From the NCBI RefSeq assembly GCF_027923225.1, contig NZ_BSDI01000006.1, positions 92,608-156,607 of the forward strand: a stretch of 64,000 bases of DNA, in the 5' to 3' direction. Of the stretch, positions 47,950 to 56,380 are shown piece by piece. The position numbers and the translations under genes were made by a program. This stretch comes from Phytohabitans aurantiacus. Its GTDB lineage: Bacteria > Actinomycetota > Actinomycetes > Mycobacteriales > Micromonosporaceae. The stretch's first letter is position 1; each line of letters begins with the position of its first letter. The notes below the pieces were generated by a model, which saw only the letters and a list, made by a program, of their open reading frames with translations, was not told the DNA's origin and searched no databases.

Positions 47950-49317
47950 GTGAGGGCGATGGTAGGAACCGGGCTTGCCCTGGTTATGGCACTGGCCGCG
48001 ATGCCACAGACTCCAGCGGTCGGCCCGCCGGAGGTCCACATCGTGGTCCTCAAGGCCGGGTTCCAGGCCGAGGCGGTCGCGGACCGGCATGGCGTACCCG
48101 TCCGGCATACCTACGAGGCGGCGGTACACGGCTTCTCCGCCGCGCTGACCACGGCACAGGCGGACGCGCTCGCCCAGGACTCGCGGGTCGCGTACGTGCA
48201 GCGCAACGTCGTCTACCGCGCACAGGGCACGCAGGCCGACCCGCCTTCGTGGGGGCTCGACCGCATCGACCAGCGGGCGCTGCCGCTCGACGCGGAGTAC
48301 ACGTCGCCGACCGAGGCGACCGACGTGCACGCGTACGTGATCGACACGGGTGTGCGCACGACCCACAACGACTTCGGTGGTCGGGCGAAGAGCGGATACG
48401 ACGCCATCGACGGGGGCACCGCCGACGACTGCAACGGTCACGGAACGCACGTCGCGGGCACCATCGCCGGCGCGACGCACGGCGTCGCCAAGCAAGCCAA
48501 GATCGTGGCTGTCCGGGTACTGGACTGCGGCGGCAGCGGTACGACCGAGACCGTGCTCGCCGGCGTCGACTGGGTGACCGCCAACGCGGTCAAGCCCGCC
48601 GTCGCCAACATGAGCCTCGGCGGCAGCGCCGACCGGGTGCTCGACGAGGGCGTGAAGAAATCGATCGCGTCCGGCGTCGTGTACGCGCTGTCGGCCGGCA
48701 ACGGCTCCGGTGGCCAGCCGCGCCAGGCGTGCATGCAGTCGCCGGCTCGCGTGTCCGAGGCGCTCACCGTCTCGGCCACCGACCGCGACGACAACCGGGC
48801 GGCGTGGGCCAACTACGGCACCTGCGTCGACCTGCTCGCACCGGGCGTGAAGATCACCTCCGCGTGGGGTACCGGCGACGACGCCACCGAGACGATCAGT
48901 GGTACGTCGATGTCGGCACCGCACGTGGCCGGCGCGGCGGCGCTCGCGTACCAGGCGAATCCACAAGCGACGGTCCCGCAGGTGATGGCGGCTGTTCTGC
49001 TGGCGGCGACGCCCGACGTCGTGGTCGACCCGATGGAAGGTACGCCCAACCGCCTGCTCTACATCGGCGACGAGGACCCGACCCAGCCGTCTCCCTCGCC
49101 GTCACCTTCACCGAGCCTGCCCGGCGTACCGGGCCTGCCGTCGCTGCCAGCGCTGCCGCCGTTGCCGGCACTGCCAGCCTTGCCGGCCCTACCGCCGCTG
49201 CCCGCGCTACCGCCATTGCCGGCGCTGCCACCGCTGCCGGCGTTGCCGCCACTCCCGGCGATCCCGGGCCTGCCCGCGATCCCAGTGCCCTCGCCCGCCC
49301 CAGCTCCAGCCCCGTAA
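47950..49317 (+). CDS. Secreted subtilisin-like serine protease with Leu-Pro-rich tail
   Basis: This is an S8 family protease. A signal sequence (MVGTGLALVMALAAMPQTPA) is followed by an I9-type propeptide (VHIVVLKAGFQAEAVADRHG to VAYVQRNVVY) and the catalytic domain. Catalytic Asp is in YVIDTGVR, His in NGHGTHVAGTIAG and Ser in ISGTSMSAPHVAG, with the oxyanion Asn in ALSAGNGSG. It ends in about 65 residues of PxLPALPPLPAL repeats and a Pro/Ser/Ala end. The start is GTG 47950 or ATG 47959; longer choices (GTG 47899, TTG 47890) would read through an inverted repeat. It ends before a strong bidirectional terminator. Confidence 0.9.
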   Translation: MRAMVGTGLALVMALAAMPQTPAVGPPEVHIVVLKAGFQAEAVADRHGVPVRHTYEAAVHGFSAALTTAQADALAQDSRVAYVQRNVVYRAQGTQADPPSWGLDRIDQRALPLDAEYTSPTEATDVHAYVIDTGVRTTHNDFGGRAKSGYDAIDGGTADDCNGHGTHVAGTIAGATHGVAKQAKIVAVRVLDCGGSGTTETVLAGVDWVTANAVKPAVANMSLGGSADRVLDEGVKKSIASGVVYALSAGNGSGGQPRQACMQSPARVSEALTVSATDRDDNRAAWANYGTCVDLLAPGVKITSAWGTGDDATETISGTSMSAPHVAGAAALAYQANPQATVPQVMAAVLLAATPDVVVDPMEGTPNRLLYIGDEDPTQPSPSPSPSPSLPGVPGLPSLPALPPLPALPALPALPPLPALPPLPALPPLPALPPLPAIPGLPAIPVPSPAPAPAP

Positions 49318-49328
49318 CGCCTCTTCCA

Positions 49329-49380
49329 TGATCAGGGCGTCCCTCAAGTTGTTAGAGCGACTTGAGGGAGGCCCTGATCA
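49329..49380. terminator. Bidirectional terminator between subtilase and FAD oxidoreductase genes
   Basis: TGATCAGGGC..CCCTCAAGT pairs with ACTTGAGGG..GCCCTGATCA over 19 bp with one 2-nt internal mismatch and a 10-nt loop. The right arm contains the stop codon of the minus-strand gene (49378-49380). Both convergent transcripts would end here. Confidence 0.88.
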
Positions 49381-50931
49381 CAGGTCGTCCAGGATGCGGT
49401 GTGCGGCGTTGTGGCCGGCGGCGCCGATCACGCTGCCGGCCGGGAAGCAGCCGGCGCTGCCCGCGTAGACGCCGTCGACGCCGGTGAAGTACGGCATGCG
49501 GTCGGTGAAGGAGACCGTGTTGTCGACGTGGTGGATGTGGCCGCCGGTGATGCCGAAATGCTCCTCGATGCCGGGCGGCGGCAAGGGCACCACGTCGGCG
49601 ACCAGCGACGATGTCCCCGGCGCGTATCGGTCGCAGATCGCCAGCAGTCGCTCCACATAGGAGTCGACCACGGTGGACCACGTCGAGTCGGCGAGTGCGT
49701 ACGGCACGGACTGCACGAACAGCGCCGACGAGTGGTGCCCCGCCGAGTCTTGCAACGATGGGTCGACGGTCGTGTGGACGTACCACTCCATTGTGGGCTC
49801 GTCGGGCAGTTGGCCGGCGACCACGGACGCCCACATCGCACGGAGCGCGGTCATCGGGGAGCCTGACGAGGGCAGCAGGTGGATCGTGGAGCCGAACGGG
49901 CTCGGCGCCCCCTCGGGCAGGCACGAAAACGCCGGCAGGCCGGCGAGCGCCAGGTTGACCTTCAGGGTGGTGCCGGGGCGGCGGACGGCCGTCATCCGCG
50001 CGGTCAGCTCCGCCGGCAGGGCGCCGTCGGGCATCAGCTCCATCAGCCGGTACGGGTCGCAGGCGCCCAGGACGACGGTGGCGCTAACCGAACGGCCGTC
50101 GCGCAGGGCGACCCCCGAAGCTGCGCCACCATCGATCGTGATGGCGCCTACCGGCGTACCCGAGAAGATTTGTGCTCCGGCGGCGCGTGCCGCGGCCGCG
50201 AAGGTCCTGGAGACGGTGCCCATGCCGCCCTTGGCGATCATCCAGGTGCCGTCGGCACCGGGGAGCCGGCACATGTTGTGCACCAGGAAGTTGTGGCCCG
50301 TGCCGGGGTCGTCGGGGCCGGCGTTGAGGCCGGAGAGGCCGTCGGTGACCGCGTACATGGACACGAGCAGCTCGGACCGGAACTCGAAGCGCGCCAGGTA
50401 GTCGGCCACCGAGCCGCGGACCAGGTCGACGAAGGTCTCCTGGAGGGCGGGGCGGATGTATCGGGCGGCCGTCTCCTCGACGCTGAGCGGCTCGGCGAGC
50501 CAGGCGGGCCCGAGGTCGTCGCGGAGCGCGGTCAGCTCGGCCTGGAGCGCGTCGTCGGCGGCGACGTCGGCGGGGGAGAAGAACTCCAGCATCTGTGCGC
50601 GGGTGGCGGCGCGGTCGCTGCCGAAGAGCAGGTATCGCTTGTCGGTGGTGGGTAGGAAGTAGTGCGGGTCGCGCCGCAGCACGGGGATGTCGACGTCGAG
50701 CGTCTTGAGCAGCTCGGGCGGCATGAGACCGAGCAGGTACGAGCCGGTGGAGTGGCGCAGCTCGGGCACCCGCGGAAACGGTGTCTCGGTGCGGGCGGCG
50801 CCGCCGATGACGTCGTCGGCTTCGAGGACCACCACCTTGAGCCCGGCGCGGGCGAGCAGGACGGCGGAGACCAGGCCGTTGTGGCCGGCCCCAATGATCA
50901 CCACATCGGCGCGCTCTGGTAGGTCGCTCAT
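49378..50931 (-). CDS. Phytoene-dehydrogenase-like FAD oxidoreductase
   Basis: This 517-aa NAD(P)/FAD-dependent oxidoreductase resembles the CrtI/PYROXD2 group. The N-terminal dinucleotide-binding motif is VVIIGAGHNGLVSAVLLARAG (GxGxxG), followed by VLEADDVIGGAARTE. The C-terminal VYAGSAGCFPAGSVIGAAGHNAA is the FAD-contacting end. No carotenoid genes lie nearby, so phytoene is not a likely substrate. ATG 50931 gives a tight start; the frame opens at 50961. It follows the TetR gene after 10 nt, forming one operon divergent from the MMPL pump. Confidence 0.87.
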   Translation of the reverse strand: MSDLPERADVVIIGAGHNGLVSAVLLARAGLKVVVLEADDVIGGAARTETPFPRVPELRHSTGSYLLGLMPPELLKTLDVDIPVLRRDPHYFLPTTDKRYLLFGSDRAATRAQMLEFFSPADVAADDALQAELTALRDDLGPAWLAEPLSVEETAARYIRPALQETFVDLVRGSVADYLARFEFRSELLVSMYAVTDGLSGLNAGPDDPGTGHNFLVHNMCRLPGADGTWMIAKGGMGTVSRTFAAAARAAGAQIFSGTPVGAITIDGGAASGVALRDGRSVSATVVLGACDPYRLMELMPDGALPAELTARMTAVRRPGTTLKVNLALAGLPAFSCLPEGAPSPFGSTIHLLPSSGSPMTALRAMWASVVAGQLPDEPTMEWYVHTTVDPSLQDSAGHHSSALFVQSVPYALADSTWSTVVDSYVERLLAICDRYAPGTSSLVADVVPLPPPGIEEHFGITGGHIHHVDNTVSFTDRMPYFTGVDGVYAGSAGCFPAGSVIGAAGHNAAHRILDDL

Positions 50932-50941
50932 GCCGGTCAGA

Positions 50942-51640
50942 CTAATCCGGCGCGGCGCCAAGCTGGATGAGGAACATCGCGAGCTCGACCTCGAACAGTG
51001 CCTCGGGCTCGGTGACCGCCCAGCGGAGCTGGTTGAAGACCTCCATCGCCACCAGGCCGTACAGCCGGCTCCAGCCGGACAGGAACGTGTACGCGACCTC
51101 GATCGGGAGCTCGCCCTGGCTCAACCAGAGCGGCTCCAGGTGCGGCCCGAGGTGGGCCTCCATCAGCTCGCGGGGCGGCGTCGGCCACGGCGACCGCTCC
51201 CAGAGCCGCAGGAACGTCGCCAGGTAGGGGCGGCCGAATCGGGCACCGGGATCTTCGGGGCCGCACTCGGCCTGCAGGTCGCCGAAGGCCGGGTTGGGGG
51301 TACCGAAGATCAGCCCGAACTCGACCGGGTGCTCGATGGACCACCGCCGGAATCCCCGTGCCATGGCACCGAGCTGCGCGGTGGGGTCGTCGCCGGCTGC
51401 CTCCCCGGCCGCGGTCACGGTGGCGGCCAGCTCGTCGATCAGGTCGTCGGCGAGCGCCTTGATCAGCGCTTCGAGGCTCGGAAAGTACCGGTAGATGGCG
51501 GGTGCGGTCATGCCCATGTCGCGGGCGATGGCGCGTAGGGACACCGCCTGCGGTCCGCCGGAGACCAGGAGGCGCCGGGCGCCCTCCTTGATCTCGGACA
51601 CGGTGGCGGTGCGCAGGCGCTCCCGCCTTGTGATCGTCAT
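50942..51640 (-). CDS. TetR-family regulator
   Basis: This 232-aa repressor has an N-terminal helix-turn-helix (VSEIKEGARRLLVSGGPQAVSLRAIARDMGMTAPAIYRYFPS, about 14-55) and a C-terminal domain of the TetR_C_33/WHG kind. ATG 51640 fits the family length; the frame is open for another 2.4 kb over the pump gene, a long antisense shadow. It shares the divergent region with the MMPL pump gene and probably represses both directions through the inverted repeat at 51662-51702. Confidence 0.9.
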   Translation of the reverse strand: MTITRRERLRTATVSEIKEGARRLLVSGGPQAVSLRAIARDMGMTAPAIYRYFPSLEALIKALADDLIDELAATVTAAGEAAGDDPTAQLGAMARGFRRWSIEHPVEFGLIFGTPNPAFGDLQAECGPEDPGARFGRPYLATFLRLWERSPWPTPPRELMEAHLGPHLEPLWLSQGELPIEVAYTFLSGWSRLYGLVAMEVFNQLRWAVTEPEALFEVELAMFLIQLGAAPD

Positions 51641-51655
51641 CCGGGCCGTACTCCC

Positions 51656-51685
51656 TTGACTGCGCGCTAACACTGCTTGCATAGT
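51656..51685 (+). promoter_or_regulatory. Likely promoter of the MMPL gene
   Basis: TTGACT (51656-51661) and CATAGT (51680-51685) are 18 nt apart. The region between and after is overlapped by the putative TetR operator. Confidence 0.5.
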
Positions 51686-51702
51686 AAACGGTGTTAACGC
51701 GC
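51662..51702. promoter_or_regulatory. Putative TetR operator between divergent genes
   Basis: GCGCGCTAACAC (51662-51673) and GTGTTAACGCGC (51691-51702) form an inverted repeat with a single mismatch across 12-bp arms and a 17-nt spacer. It covers the -10 region of the plus-strand promoter. The wide spacer would suit two TetR dimers, or one dimer on each arm's GTTAAC-like core. Confidence 0.6.
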
Positions 51703-51736
51703 CTAATCGACTGTCACAAAGAGTACCGGGGGCGGC

Positions 51737-53878
51737 ATGTTCGCGTGGTGGGGCAAAGCGGTCGTACGTTTTCGGTGGGTCGTGCTCGCGGCCGCCGCCG
51801 TGCTGGTGATCGTGGGCGCCACCTGGGGCGCAGGCGTCTTCGGCACGCTGACCGGTGGCGGCTTTGACGACCCGGCGAGCGAGTCGAGCCGGGCCCGCGA
51901 GCGGATCACGGCGGAGCTGGGCAGCCAGGACATCGACATCCTTGTGTTGTACTCCAGTGATACGACAACCGTGGACCAGCCGGCGTTTCGTGAGGCGGTC
52001 ACCACGACGCTCGGCCAGCTCCGGCGGCACTCCGACGTGGCGAGCGTGACGAGCTGGTACGACACGCAGGCGCCCAGCCTCGTGTCCACCGACCGCCACG
52101 CCACGTACGCCCTCGTGCAGTTGCGCGGCACCGACCCGGATGCCAAGACCGAGGCGTACGGGGACCTGCGGCCGGCGCTCGACGCTCCCGGGCTCACCAC
52201 GGAGGCCGGTGGCAACGTGCCGTTCCAGTACGAGGCCAACCACCAGACCGAACGCGATCTGGTACGCGCCGAGACGCTCTCCCTGCCGGTGCTGCTGGTC
52301 CTGCTCGTGCTGATCTTCGGTGGGCTTGTCGCGGCGGGCATGCCGCTGCTCGTCGGCGGGCTGGCGATCATGGGTGCCTTCATCGCGGTACGCCTGATCA
52401 GCATGGTCACCGACGTCTCCGTCTTCGCGATCAACGTGATCACCCTGATCGGGCTGGGCATGGCGATCGACTACGCGCTCTTCGTGGTGAGCCGGTTCCG
52501 AGAGGAGCTGGCCGCCGGCCACGACACACCGGCCGCGATCCAGCGGACCATGACGACGGCCGGCCGCACGGTGATGGTGTCCGGGTTCACGATCGCGCTG
52601 GCGCTCGCGAGCCTGCTGATCTTCCCGCCGGTGTTCCTCAGCTCGCTGGGCATCGGTGGCATGGCCGCCGTACTGGTCGCGATGCTCGGCGCGCTCACCG
52701 TGCTCCCGGCGCTCCTGGCGGTACTCGGCCCGCGGGTCAACGCGCTGCGCATCCCGCTGCCCCGGCGCCGCGGAGCCAAGCCGGGCGCGGGATGGGCCAA
52801 GGTCGCGCACAGCGTCATGCGCCGCCCCTGGCTGTACGCCGTCGGCGTGGTAGCGATCCTTGCGATCTTCGCGGCGCCCGCCCTGCGGATGAACTTCGGC
52901 GGATTCGACGAGCGGGTCCTGCCGGCCGCCGCCGAGCCGCGCCTGGTCGCCGACCGGATCGCCAGTGACTTCCCGGGTAGCACGGTCGCGCCCATCGACG
53001 TGCTGGTCTCGGGGGCACCGGCGGAGGCGTTCGCCAACCAGGTCAAGGCGGTGCCCGGCGTGACGGGGGTGACGGCGACGGCCAGCCGGGGCGAGTCGAC
53101 GCTGCTGTCGGTCACGTACACCGGCGAGCCCACCGGCGACCCCGCTCAGGACGCGGTGCGCGGTATCCGCGACCTGCCCGCGCCGGACGGCGCCGAGGTA
53201 CTGGTCGGCGGCCGCACCGCCGCCGATCTCGACCTGCTCCACAGCCTTGGCAGCCGGCTGCCCTGGATGGCGCTGATCATGGCGTCGGCGACGCTGGTGC
53301 TGCTCTTCCTGGCCTTCGGCTCGGTGCTGCTGCCGATCAAGGCGGTACTGATGAACCTCGTCTCGATCGGGGCGTCCTTCGGTGTCGTGGTGTGGATCTT
53401 CCAGGACGGCCACCTCGCCGACCTGCTGGGCTTTACGCCGACGGGGTTCATCGAGCCCAGCAACCCGATCCTCATGCTCGCGGTGCTCTTCGGGCTGGCC
53501 ACCGACTACGAGGTGTTCCTGCTGTCCCGGGTGCGCGAGGAGTGGGACCGCACCGGCGACAACACGTCCGCGGTGGCGCACGGGCTCCAGTACACCGGGC
53601 GGATCATCACGGCGGCGGCGCTCCTGCTGATCGTGGTGGTGGCGGGCTTCGCGACCGGCGGCATCACGTTCATCAAGCTGATCGGCGTCGGCATGATCGT
53701 CGCGATCGTGGTCGACGCGACGCTGGTGCGGGCGCTGCTGGTGCCGGCGACGATGCGCCTGCTCGGCCGTTGGAACTGGTGGGCGCCGGGCCCGCTGGGC
53801 AGGCTGTACCGCCGGTACGGCATCCGCGAGTCGGAGGAAGGACCGGCGCGCGAGATGGCGACCACCACCCATCGGTGA
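51737..53878 (+). CDS. MMPL-family RND transporter
   Basis: This 713-aa pump has about 12 helices in two halves. Each half begins with one helix and a periplasmic domain (about 38-170 and 385-500). The conserved intramembrane Asp residues appear in GLGMAIDYALFVVSRFREE and GLATDYEVFLLSRVREEW. In mycobacteria MMPL proteins export lipids or drugs; here no lipid biosynthesis genes lie beside it, so drug or fatty-substrate efflux is a guess. ATG 51737 follows GGGGGCGGC. It is divergent from a TetR gene, the typical regulator of such pumps. It ends 10 bp before dxr. Confidence 0.92.
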   Translation: MFAWWGKAVVRFRWVVLAAAAVLVIVGATWGAGVFGTLTGGGFDDPASESSRARERITAELGSQDIDILVLYSSDTTTVDQPAFREAVTTTLGQLRRHSDVASVTSWYDTQAPSLVSTDRHATYALVQLRGTDPDAKTEAYGDLRPALDAPGLTTEAGGNVPFQYEANHQTERDLVRAETLSLPVLLVLLVLIFGGLVAAGMPLLVGGLAIMGAFIAVRLISMVTDVSVFAINVITLIGLGMAIDYALFVVSRFREELAAGHDTPAAIQRTMTTAGRTVMVSGFTIALALASLLIFPPVFLSSLGIGGMAAVLVAMLGALTVLPALLAVLGPRVNALRIPLPRRRGAKPGAGWAKVAHSVMRRPWLYAVGVVAILAIFAAPALRMNFGGFDERVLPAAAEPRLVADRIASDFPGSTVAPIDVLVSGAPAEAFANQVKAVPGVTGVTATASRGESTLLSVTYTGEPTGDPAQDAVRGIRDLPAPDGAEVLVGGRTAADLDLLHSLGSRLPWMALIMASATLVLLFLAFGSVLLPIKAVLMNLVSIGASFGVVVWIFQDGHLADLLGFTPTGFIEPSNPILMLAVLFGLATDYEVFLLSRVREEWDRTGDNTSAVAHGLQYTGRIITAAALLLIVVVAGFATGGITFIKLIGVGMIVAIVVDATLVRALLVPATMRLLGRWNWWAPGPLGRLYRRYGIRESEEGPAREMATTTHR

Positions 53879-53888
53879 GAATGGGGGC

Positions 53889-55091
53889 GTGAGCTCTCCC
53901 CGCGACGTCGTCCTGCTCGGCTCCACCGGATCGATCGGCACCCAGGCGATCGACATCGTCAGGCGCAACCCCGACCGGTTCCGGGTGGTGGCGCTCGGCG
54001 CGGGTGGTGGCAACGTCGAGCAGCTCGCCGCGCAGGCTTTGGAGCTGGGGGTCGAGGCGGTCGGTGTCGCCAAGGCATCGGCCACACAGGACCTCCAGCT
54101 CGCGTTCTACGCCGAGGCGTCGCGGCGGGGGTACGCGAGCGGAGACTTCCGGATACCGAAGATCGTCGCCGGCCCCGATGCCATGACGGAGCTCGCCGAG
54201 TGGCCGTGTGACATGGTCCTCAACGGAGTCGTCGGCTCGCTCGGGCTCGCGCCAACGCTCGCCGCGTTACGCGGTGGGCGTACCCTCGCGCTCGCCAACA
54301 AGGAGTCGCTCGTAGCTGGCGGCCCTCTGGTCAGGGCGGCCACCCAGCGACCGGGGCAGATCGTGCCGGTCGACTCCGAGCACTCCGCGCTCGCGCAGTG
54401 CCTGCGCGGCGGCTCCGCCGCCGAGGTGCGGCGGCTGGTCCTGACCGCGAGCGGCGGCGCGTTCCGCGGCCGCCGCCGCGAGGACCTGGCCGGCGTGACG
54501 CCGACCGACGCGCTCGCCCACCCTACGTGGAACATGGGCCCGGTCGTGACCATCAACTCGGCCACGCTGGTCAACAAGGCGCTAGAGGTCATCGAGGCCC
54601 ATGAGCTCTTCGATATCGGCTACGAAGCGATCGAGGTCATGGTGCACCCGCAGTCGGTGATCCACTCGATGGTGGAGTTCGTCGACGGGTCGACGCTGGC
54701 GCAGGCCAGCCCGCCCGACATGCGGCTGCCGATCGCGCTGGCGCTGGGCTGGCCCGACCGGGTGCCCGAGGCGGCACCGGCCGTCGACTGGACCGCCGCA
54801 CACACCTGGGAGTTCACGCCGCTGGACGAGGCGGCGTTCCCGGCGGTGCGGCTCGCGAAGGAGGCGGGGCGGGTCGGGCGCTGCCGGCCAGCGATCTACA
54901 ACGCGGCGAACGAGGAGTGCGTGGCCGCTTTCGTGGCGGGGCGGCTGCCGTTCCTGGGCATCGTGGACACGTTGGAGCGCGTCCTGACCGACGCACCCGA
55001 CTACGCCGAACCAGGTACCGTCGAGGATGTGCTCGCCGCCGAGTCGTGGGCACGCACCCACGCCCAGGCGATCATTGGTGAAGGAGCTTGA
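53889..55091 (+). CDS. dxr: 1-deoxy-D-xylulose-5-phosphate reductoisomerase
   Basis: This is the second step of the MEP isoprenoid pathway, NADPH-dependent. LGSTGSIGTQAIDIVRRN is the NADPH-binding start. LANKESLVAGG and VDSEHSALAQ carry metal and substrate ligands; ATGGAFR-like ASGGAFRGRRRE and NMGPVVTINSATL lie in the flexible loop and substrate pocket. 400 aa. The start is GTG 53889. The stop overlaps the next start as TTGATG, the standard dxr-rip-ispG order. It is the target of fosmidomycin. Confidence 0.97.
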   Translation: MSSPRDVVLLGSTGSIGTQAIDIVRRNPDRFRVVALGAGGGNVEQLAAQALELGVEAVGVAKASATQDLQLAFYAEASRRGYASGDFRIPKIVAGPDAMTELAEWPCDMVLNGVVGSLGLAPTLAALRGGRTLALANKESLVAGGPLVRAATQRPGQIVPVDSEHSALAQCLRGGSAAEVRRLVLTASGGAFRGRRREDLAGVTPTDALAHPTWNMGPVVTINSATLVNKALEVIEAHELFDIGYEAIEVMVHPQSVIHSMVEFVDGSTLAQASPPDMRLPIALALGWPDRVPEAAPAVDWTAAHTWEFTPLDEAAFPAVRLAKEAGRVGRCRPAIYNAANEECVAAFVAGRLPFLGIVDTLERVLTDAPDYAEPGTVEDVLAAESWARTHAQAIIGEGA

Positions 55092-56368
55092 TGGAGATCT
55101 TCGGGATTGTCCTGTTTGCGCTGGGCATTTTCCTCTCGGTCTGCCTTCACGAAGCTGGACACATGGGCACGGCCAAGATGTTCGGCATGAAAGTCACCCG
55201 CTTCTTCGCGGGTTTCGGGCCGACGTTGTGGTCGTTCAAGCGCGGCGAGACCGAGTACGGCATCAAGGCGATCCCCGCCGGCGGCTTCGTGAAGATCGTC
55301 GGCATGACGCCGCAAGACGACGACGTGGCGGCCGAAGACGAGCCCCGCGCCATGTGGCGATTCCCGGTGTGGAAGCGAACCGTCGTCATGTCCGCGGGTT
55401 CGGTCACGCACTTCGCGCTCGGCGTGCTGATCCTGTGGGGCCTGTTCTCCTTCGTCCCGCTGAACGACGACAGCAAGTTACAGACCGATCCGGTCACGAT
55501 CGCCCAGGTCGCGCCGTGCGTCGAGGAGAAGTTCAGCGTCGACCCGGCCACCCAGCGGCAGGTCGCCTGCGAGGCGGGCAAGGATCCGGAGAGCGCCGCG
55601 GCGAAGCTCGGCCTCCAGCCCGGCGACGTGATCACCGCGCTCGACGGTCAGCAGGTGCGCGGCTGGGACACGCTCACCGCCAAGATCCGCGCGTCGGGCG
55701 GCCAGGAGGTCTCGCTGACGTTCGAGCGCGACGGCACCTCGCAGACCAAGTCGGTGACGCTGCCGGTCTCGGAGCGGGTCAAGCAGCAGGTGATCCAGGA
55801 CGACCCCGACCGCCCGGCTTCCAAGATCACGCCCGCTGACCTGGAGAAGGTCGGCATGCTCGGCATCACGCCGGAGATCCCGAAGAGCACGGCGGGCCCG
55901 ATCGACGGCGTCGGCAAGGCCGCCGACCAGACCGTCTTCATGATCGAGGGCACGTTCACCGCGTTGAAGAAGTTCCCCGAGAAGATCCCCGCGCTGTTCG
56001 CCGCACTCTCGGGCGACGAGCGCGACCCGGAGACGCCGATCAGCGTCGTGGGCGCCAGCCGGATCGGCGGTGAGCTCTTCGACCGCGGTGAGTGGCCGTC
56101 GTTCATCCTGCTGCTCGCCGCGCTGAACTTCTTCGTCGGCATCTTCAACCTGCTGCCGCTGCTGCCGCTCGACGGCGGGCACATCGCGATCGCGTGGTTC
56201 GAGCGGGTCCGCTCCTGGCTGTACGCCAAACTGGGTAGGCAAGACCCCGGACGGGTCGACTACTTCAAGCTCATGCCGGTCACGTACGTGGTAATCCTCA
56301 TATTCGGAGGGTTCACCCTGCTTACAGTGGCTGCGGATATTCTCAATCCGATCGAATTGCCCTTCTGA
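55091..56368 (+). CDS. rseP: Site-2 protease (RseP/Rip1 family)
   Basis: This intramembrane zinc metalloprotease releases sigma factors by cleaving anti-sigma proteins in the membrane. HEAGH near residue 21 and NLLPLLPLDGGH carry the metal ligands (HExxH and LDG). A PDZ domain (about 160-240) includes GLQPGDVITALDGQQV. There are four transmembrane helices. 425 aa. ATG 55091 shares a base with the dxr stop, with GAAGGAG as ribosome site. In M. tuberculosis the homologue is Rip1 (Rv2869c). Candidate substrates near here are unknown. Confidence 0.95.
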   Translation: MEIFGIVLFALGIFLSVCLHEAGHMGTAKMFGMKVTRFFAGFGPTLWSFKRGETEYGIKAIPAGGFVKIVGMTPQDDDVAAEDEPRAMWRFPVWKRTVVMSAGSVTHFALGVLILWGLFSFVPLNDDSKLQTDPVTIAQVAPCVEEKFSVDPATQRQVACEAGKDPESAAAKLGLQPGDVITALDGQQVRGWDTLTAKIRASGGQEVSLTFERDGTSQTKSVTLPVSERVKQQVIQDDPDRPASKITPADLEKVGMLGITPEIPKSTAGPIDGVGKAADQTVFMIEGTFTALKKFPEKIPALFAALSGDERDPETPISVVGASRIGGELFDRGEWPSFILLLAALNFFVGIFNLLPLLPLDGGHIAIAWFERVRSWLYAKLGRQDPGRVDYFKLMPVTYVVILIFGGFTLLTVAADILNPIELPF

Positions 56369-56380
56369 GGTGAGCCGCCC

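Noticed and set aside
50942..54085. 1047-codon open frame on the minus strand over the MMPL gene and start of dxr
   Set aside because: Only the last 232 residues are a real TetR protein. The rest is Arg/His/Gln/Asp-rich antisense of MMPL, a normal shadow in high-GC DNA.
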